Positions 6,362 through 10,181 of a DNA stretch of 10,181 bases are shown here, piece after piece. The position numbers and the translations under genes were made by a program. A model generated the notes under the pieces. The model was not told the DNA's origin and ran no database searches. It saw only the letters and a list, made by a program, of their open reading frames with translations. Position 1 is the stretch's first letter. Every line of letters starts with the position of its first letter. Source of the stretch: Dehalococcoidales bacterium (GTDB taxonomy: Bacteria > Chloroflexota > Dehalococcoidia > Dehalococcoidales > UBA5760); assembly GCA_028710655.1 (NCBI GenBank), contig JAQTTS010000054.1, positions 1 to 10,181 on the forward strand. The letters run 5' to 3'.

Positions 6362-9300
6362 ATGTTCCATGCCGTAGCCAGCCGGGTTTCTTTCCCGGAG
6401 ATAGAGCAGTCTATATTAACCTGGTGGCAACAAAATCACATCTTTGAGCGCAGCATTGACAAACGTCGACAAGAACGTCGTTTTGTCTTCTATGAAGGAC
6501 CACCCACCGCAAACGGCAGCCCCGGGATACACCACGTACTGGCTCGTGTTTTTAAGGATGTTATCCCTCGCTACAAGACGATGAAGGGCTATTATGCCCC
6601 ACGTATCGCCGGGTGGGATACCCACGGACTCCCGGTAGAGTTGGAAGTGGAAAAGAAGCTGAGTTTCTCCAGCAAAGCCCAGATCGAGGAATACGGCATC
6701 GCCCGTTTCAATGCCCTCTGCCGTAATAGTGTTCTGGGGTATCTCAGGGAATGGAACACGATGACCGAGCGTATCGGTTTCTGGGTTGATCTCAAGCACC
6801 CCTACATCACCATGGATAACAACTACATTGAGACTGTCTGGTGGGCAATCAAGCAGATGTGGGATAAAGGGCTGGTATATCAGGGCTATCGGGTTACCCC
6901 ACACTGCCCCCGCTGCGGTACCTCCCTTAGCTCCCACGAGGTTGCCCAGGGCTATCAGGATGATACGAAGGACCCATCGGTTTACATAAAGTTTAAGGTC
7001 GCAAAGCCGCTATACGAAAAGCCGGGATTCCTCGGGCAACTGCGTGACAGTTATGGCAACCGGACAGCAGATATTGCCGAGTGGCTTATTGACCTGGTGG
7101 GAAGCAAACCGGTTTACCTGCTAGCCTGGACGACCACGCCATGGACACTGCCGGGTAATACCGCTCTCGCAGTGTCCGCCGACGCCGAATATTCCATTGT
7201 AGAACTTAACAATGAATACCTTATTCTATCTTCAGCCCGGATGGGGCAGGTCGGGTTAGATAATATGTCCGCTATTGCCAAGGTGAAGGGTATCGATTTG
7301 GTCGACCTGAGGTACGAGCCTCTATTTAACCCGCATGATTATGGAATAGCTGTCCAGACAATGACACAACTGGATAAGAAAGGGAGGCCTTCGGCAGACA
7401 TCATATGGAAGCAAGGGGGATATCTAAACTACCCGGTGATTACTACCGGGTTCGTTACCATGGAAGACGGTACCGGCGTCGTTCACATTGCTCCCGCCTA
7501 TGGTGAGGCCGACTACCAGGCAGGGCTGGATAATGCCCTTGATTTCGTCCACCCGGTTAACCTGGAGGGGAAGATTACCGGCAGTTACCCATTCTCAGGC
7601 AGGTTTGTCAAGGAGGCTGACCCTCTTATTATGGATAACCTCAAGACAAGGGAGTTGCTATTCCGCAGCGAGACAATTCACCATACCTATCCCTTCTGCT
7701 GGCGTTGTGAAGCACCTCTGCTCTATTATGCCAAGCAGACCTGGTATATCCGGACCACCGCGGTAAAAGAGGAGCTCATTAAGGGGAACCAGGAGATAAA
7801 CTGGTACCCCGAGCATATCAAGTACGGCCGTTTCGGCGATTGGCTTAAGAACAACATCGACTGGGCCTTTTCCCGTGAGCGCTACTGGGGTACGCCGCTA
7901 CCGGTGTGGCGCTGCGAGTCCTGCGGTAGTTTTGAGTGTATCGGTGGTATCAACGAATTGAAGAATAAACCTGGTGCGAGCGGATTTGAAGAACCCCTGG
8001 ACATGCACCGTCCCTTTGTTGATGAAATAACCTTCAGATGTTGCCAGTGTGGGGCACAGATGAAACGGGAACCCGAAGTAGTTGATTGCTGGTTTGATTC
8101 GGGAGCAATGCCTATTGCTCAATGGCACTACCCTTTTGAAAACGAAACTCTATTAAAGGACGGACGATTCCCGGCCGATTACATCTGTGAGGCAGTCGAT
8201 CAGACACGGGGTTGGTTTTACAGCCTGCATGCCATCTCTACATTGTTGTTTGGTCAGCCTAGTTTCAGGAATGTCATCTGTCTGGGACATATCCTGGATG
8301 ATAACGGGGAAAAGATGAGTAAGGCAAGAGGAAATGTGGTCGAACCGATGGCGATGATAGACAAATATGGTGCCGATGCGCTACGTTGGTACTGTCTTAC
8401 TGCTTCACCACCGGGCAACGTGCGCCGCTTCTCAGAAAAGCTGGTCTCCGAGATAAGCCGTCGCTTCCTGCTCACACTGTGGAATGTCTATTCCTTTTTT
8501 GTAACCTACGCCAATATCGATCATTTTACTCCCGGGACGACGGGAACGTCTGAACCATCGGGAATCGACAAGTGGGTTATCTCCGAGCTTAATCAACTGG
8601 TCATTGATGTTGATCAAGCCCTGGAGGCTTATAACCCTACCGAGGCAGGCCGTAAAATAGAAGAATTTGTGGACGGTCTCTCTAACTGGTATGTACGCCG
8701 CAGCCGCCGGCGGTTCTGGAAGAGCGAGGATGACGCCGATAAGCTCTCGGCATACTGTACCCTTTATCAGTGTTTAACCATACTCTCCAAACTGCTGGCC
8801 CCGTTTACCCCATTCCTGGCCGAGGAAATCTACCGGAACCTGGTCGGCACCATATTTCCTGAGGCTCCATCAAGTGTTCATCTGGCTGATTTTCCTTCAG
8901 CGGACACAACCTTGATAGATACGCAGTTATCCAGTAATACCCGGCTGGCGATGAAGATATCAAGCCTGGGACGGGCAGCCCGTAGCAAGGCTGGGATTAA
9001 GGTCCGCCAGCCGCTGGCGACCAATTACGTTATTTTGAATTCAATATCGGAGCGGCTGGCTCTAGAGAGCGTAAAGCCCGAAGTACTGGAAGAACTCAAC
9101 ATAAAAGAACTTAAGGTTATTGACAATATGACCGGCCTGGAAGAAAAAGGCTATGTCATCAGTTCGGAGGGTGAATATTCGATTGCCGTCCCCACCGAAA
9201 TTTCAGCGGAACTTCTTGCCGAGGGCATGGCACGCGAAATAGTACACCGACTACAGACGATGCGCCGCTCCACCGGACTAGATATTACCGACCACATTAC

Positions 9301-9478
9301 AACCTATTATCAGGGTGGGGCTTATGTCCGGCAGGTATTGAGCGACTTTGCCGGCTATGTCAAGCAGGAAACACTATCTCAAGAGCTCGTCGAGGGTACT
9401 CCTCCGAAAGGCGCCTTTACTGAAAGCTACAGGCTGGGTGGACACGACATGGTACTGGGAGTGAGACGGCTGGATTAA
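6362..9478 (+). CDS. ileS: Isoleucyl-tRNA synthetase, type 2, with GXHH motif
   Basis: This 1038-residue class I synthetase charges tRNA-Ile with isoleucine in the cytosol. The catalytic Rossmann domain starts with FYEGPPTANG (43-52); the usual HIGH motif reads G55-I-H-H58, so its first and third positions are swapped. The second motif is KMSKA at 651-655. The editing (CP1) domain shows WTTTPWTLPGNT (256-267), GTGVVHIAP (370-378) and the conserved Asp384. Zinc-type Cys pairs are seen at 182/185 and 446/449, with CESC and CCQCG further on. The DCWFDSGAMPIAQWHYPFE segment and the length are typical of type 2 (eukaryote-like) IleRS, followed by the anticodon-binding domain (about 700-850) and C-terminal domain. 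The ATG at 6362 has AAAGG 7 nt upstream. The terminator/antiterminator leader just before it suggests control by attenuation. The stop overlaps the opposing protease stop. Confidence 0.97.
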   Translation: MFHAVASRVSFPEIEQSILTWWQQNHIFERSIDKRRQERRFVFYEGPPTANGSPGIHHVLARVFKDVIPRYKTMKGYYAPRIAGWDTHGLPVELEVEKKLSFSSKAQIEEYGIARFNALCRNSVLGYLREWNTMTERIGFWVDLKHPYITMDNNYIETVWWAIKQMWDKGLVYQGYRVTPHCPRCGTSLSSHEVAQGYQDDTKDPSVYIKFKVAKPLYEKPGFLGQLRDSYGNRTADIAEWLIDLVGSKPVYLLAWTTTPWTLPGNTALAVSADAEYSIVELNNEYLILSSARMGQVGLDNMSAIAKVKGIDLVDLRYEPLFNPHDYGIAVQTMTQLDKKGRPSADIIWKQGGYLNYPVITTGFVTMEDGTGVVHIAPAYGEADYQAGLDNALDFVHPVNLEGKITGSYPFSGRFVKEADPLIMDNLKTRELLFRSETIHHTYPFCWRCEAPLLYYAKQTWYIRTTAVKEELIKGNQEINWYPEHIKYGRFGDWLKNNIDWAFSRERYWGTPLPVWRCESCGSFECIGGINELKNKPGASGFEEPLDMHRPFVDEITFRCCQCGAQMKREPEVVDCWFDSGAMPIAQWHYPFENETLLKDGRFPADYICEAVDQTRGWFYSLHAISTLLFGQPSFRNVICLGHILDDNGEKMSKARGNVVEPMAMIDKYGADALRWYCLTASPPGNVRRFSEKLVSEISRRFLLTLWNVYSFFVTYANIDHFTPGTTGTSEPSGIDKWVISELNQLVIDVDQALEAYNPTEAGRKIEEFVDGLSNWYVRRSRRRFWKSEDDADKLSAYCTLYQCLTILSKLLAPFTPFLAEEIYRNLVGTIFPEAPSSVHLADFPSADTTLIDTQLSSNTRLAMKISSLGRAARSKAGIKVRQPLATNYVILNSISERLALESVKPEVLEELNIKELKVIDNMTGLEEKGYVISSEGEYSIAVPTEISAELLAEGMAREIVHRLQTMRRSTGLDITDHITTYYQGGAYVRQVLSDFAGYVKQETLSQELVEGTPPKGAFTESYRLGGHDMVLGVRRLD

Positions 9479-10181
9479 GATGGTGGCGGGCTTTCCACCA
9501 GAGTGGCATAGGCGGTATATTCATTATTGCCACGCCAGTAGACTATTTTAACCTCCTGTCCAATCTGGCGGGAGTGTATCCCCTCAATTAGGTCCCGGCC
9601 ACTGGCTATTTCCTCATCATCCAAACCCACGATGACATCTCCTTCTTTAATACCGGCTTCGTCGGCAGGACTATCTGGAGAAACGAAGGTTACCATAGCC
9701 CCTTTATCTACGGATAGATTATTAAAGAAGGCCACTACCGGGTTCACGTCGGAAAGCCGGACTCCCAGGTAGGTACGAAGCACGTACCCCCTTACAATCA
9801 GTTGATCGATGACATCTTTGGCAGTATTGATGCTGATAGCATAGCCAAAACCCTCGACACCAACCTGGGCAATCTTGACACTGGTGATGCCGACTACCTC
9901 TCCCGACATATTAACCAGCGGTCCACCGCTGTTACCGGGGTTAATGGCAGCATCGGTACGGATAAGATCGTCCAGTGTCTGTCCTGCCGATACCGGCAGG
10001 GTAACCTCGAGCTGACTGACCCAGCCCCCGGTCATACTTATCCCCTCCCCCAGCGCATTCCCGATTACTGCCACCGGCTCTCCAAGCTGTAGCTTCGCAG
10101 AATCTCCGATGGCGGCTGCGGGCAGGTTTTGAACATCAATAGTGACCACGGCCAGATCGGTAAGCGGATCGGTACGCACCT
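9475..10181 (-). CDS. HtrA/DegP-type serine protease with PDZ domain, 5' end outside window
   Basis: The visible 235 codons read from the right edge to a TAA at 9477-9475. The in-frame GTG at 10179 is probably internal, because homologues have this stretch well inside the protease domain. Seen, in fragment numbering from that codon: the catalytic Asp8 in DPLTDLAVV, the substrate/oxyanion region IRTDAAINPGNSGGPLVN with nucleophile Ser84 (bases 9930-9928), GFGYAISI (111-118), then one PDZ domain (about 136-228) with YLGVRL, SPADEAGIKEGDVIVGLDDEEI. The catalytic His and any signal or membrane anchor lie beyond the window. The family degrades or refolds damaged proteins on the outer side of the cytoplasmic membrane. 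Only one PDZ is present before the end, as in HtrA/DegS rather than DegP. It is convergent with ileS. Confidence 0.93.
   Translation of the reverse strand, partial: VRTDPLTDLAVVTIDVQNLPAAAIGDSAKLQLGEPVAVIGNALGEGISMTGGWVSQLEVTLPVSAGQTLDDLIRTDAAINPGNSGGPLVNMSGEVVGITSVKIAQVGVEGFGYAISINTAKDVIDQLIVRGYVLRTYLGVRLSDVNPVVAFFNNLSVDKGAMVTFVSPDSPADEAGIKEGDVIVGLDDEEIASGRDLIEGIHSRQIGQEVKIVYWRGNNEYTAYATLVESPPPS

Noticed and set aside
6416..6937. A 173-codon minus-strand frame inside ileS
   Set aside because: It is antisense to the catalytic and editing domain of IleRS; its length is explained by the codon bias of ileS.

Overview
The window reads as a conserved housekeeping region of a bacterial chromosome, most likely a Chloroflexota member of the Dehalococcoidia type. 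That assignment is inferred, not proven. It rests on the hrcA-grpE-dnaK order under a CIRCE operator, a type 2 (eukaryote-like) isoleucyl-tRNA synthetase, a PQQ-propeller lipoprotein inside the yidD-yidC cluster, and a DnaK that keeps the insert usually seen in Gram-negative Hsp70 proteins. Base composition looks balanced throughout, and I saw no mobile element, tRNA, rRNA or CRISPR array.

Left part, minus strand (1-2311): a heat-shock operon transcribed leftwards, hrcA -> grpE -> dnaK. dnaK is cut by the window edge after 236 codons. A good promoter (2368-2397) and a CIRCE operator with the correct 9-N9-9 spacing (2331-2357) precede hrcA, so HrcA should repress its own operon and release it during heat stress.

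Centre, plus strand (2528-6227): a divergent, closely spaced gene run rpmH (L34), rnpA (RNase P protein), yidD, a PQQ-repeat lipoprotein, yidC (membrane insertase) and jag/khpB (KH-R3H RNA-binding protein). It starts from a near-perfect sigma-70-type promoter (2472-2501). This is the widespread ribosome/RNase P/membrane-insertion cluster. The extra member is the lipoprotein, which resembles BamB in fold.

Right part (6228-10181): a 134-bp gap holds an intrinsic terminator that overlaps a competing, T-box-like antiterminator helix, directly upstream of ileS (6362-9478). The IleRS carries a swapped HIGH motif (GIHH), which is associated with high mupirocin resistance. It meets, tail to tail with a 4-bp stop-codon overlap, a minus-strand HtrA/DegP-type serine protease with a PDZ domain, whose 5' end lies outside the window.

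No wholly new multi-gene system is evident. The items most worth a second look are the ileS leader, the GXHH IleRS and the propeller lipoprotein embedded in the insertase cluster.
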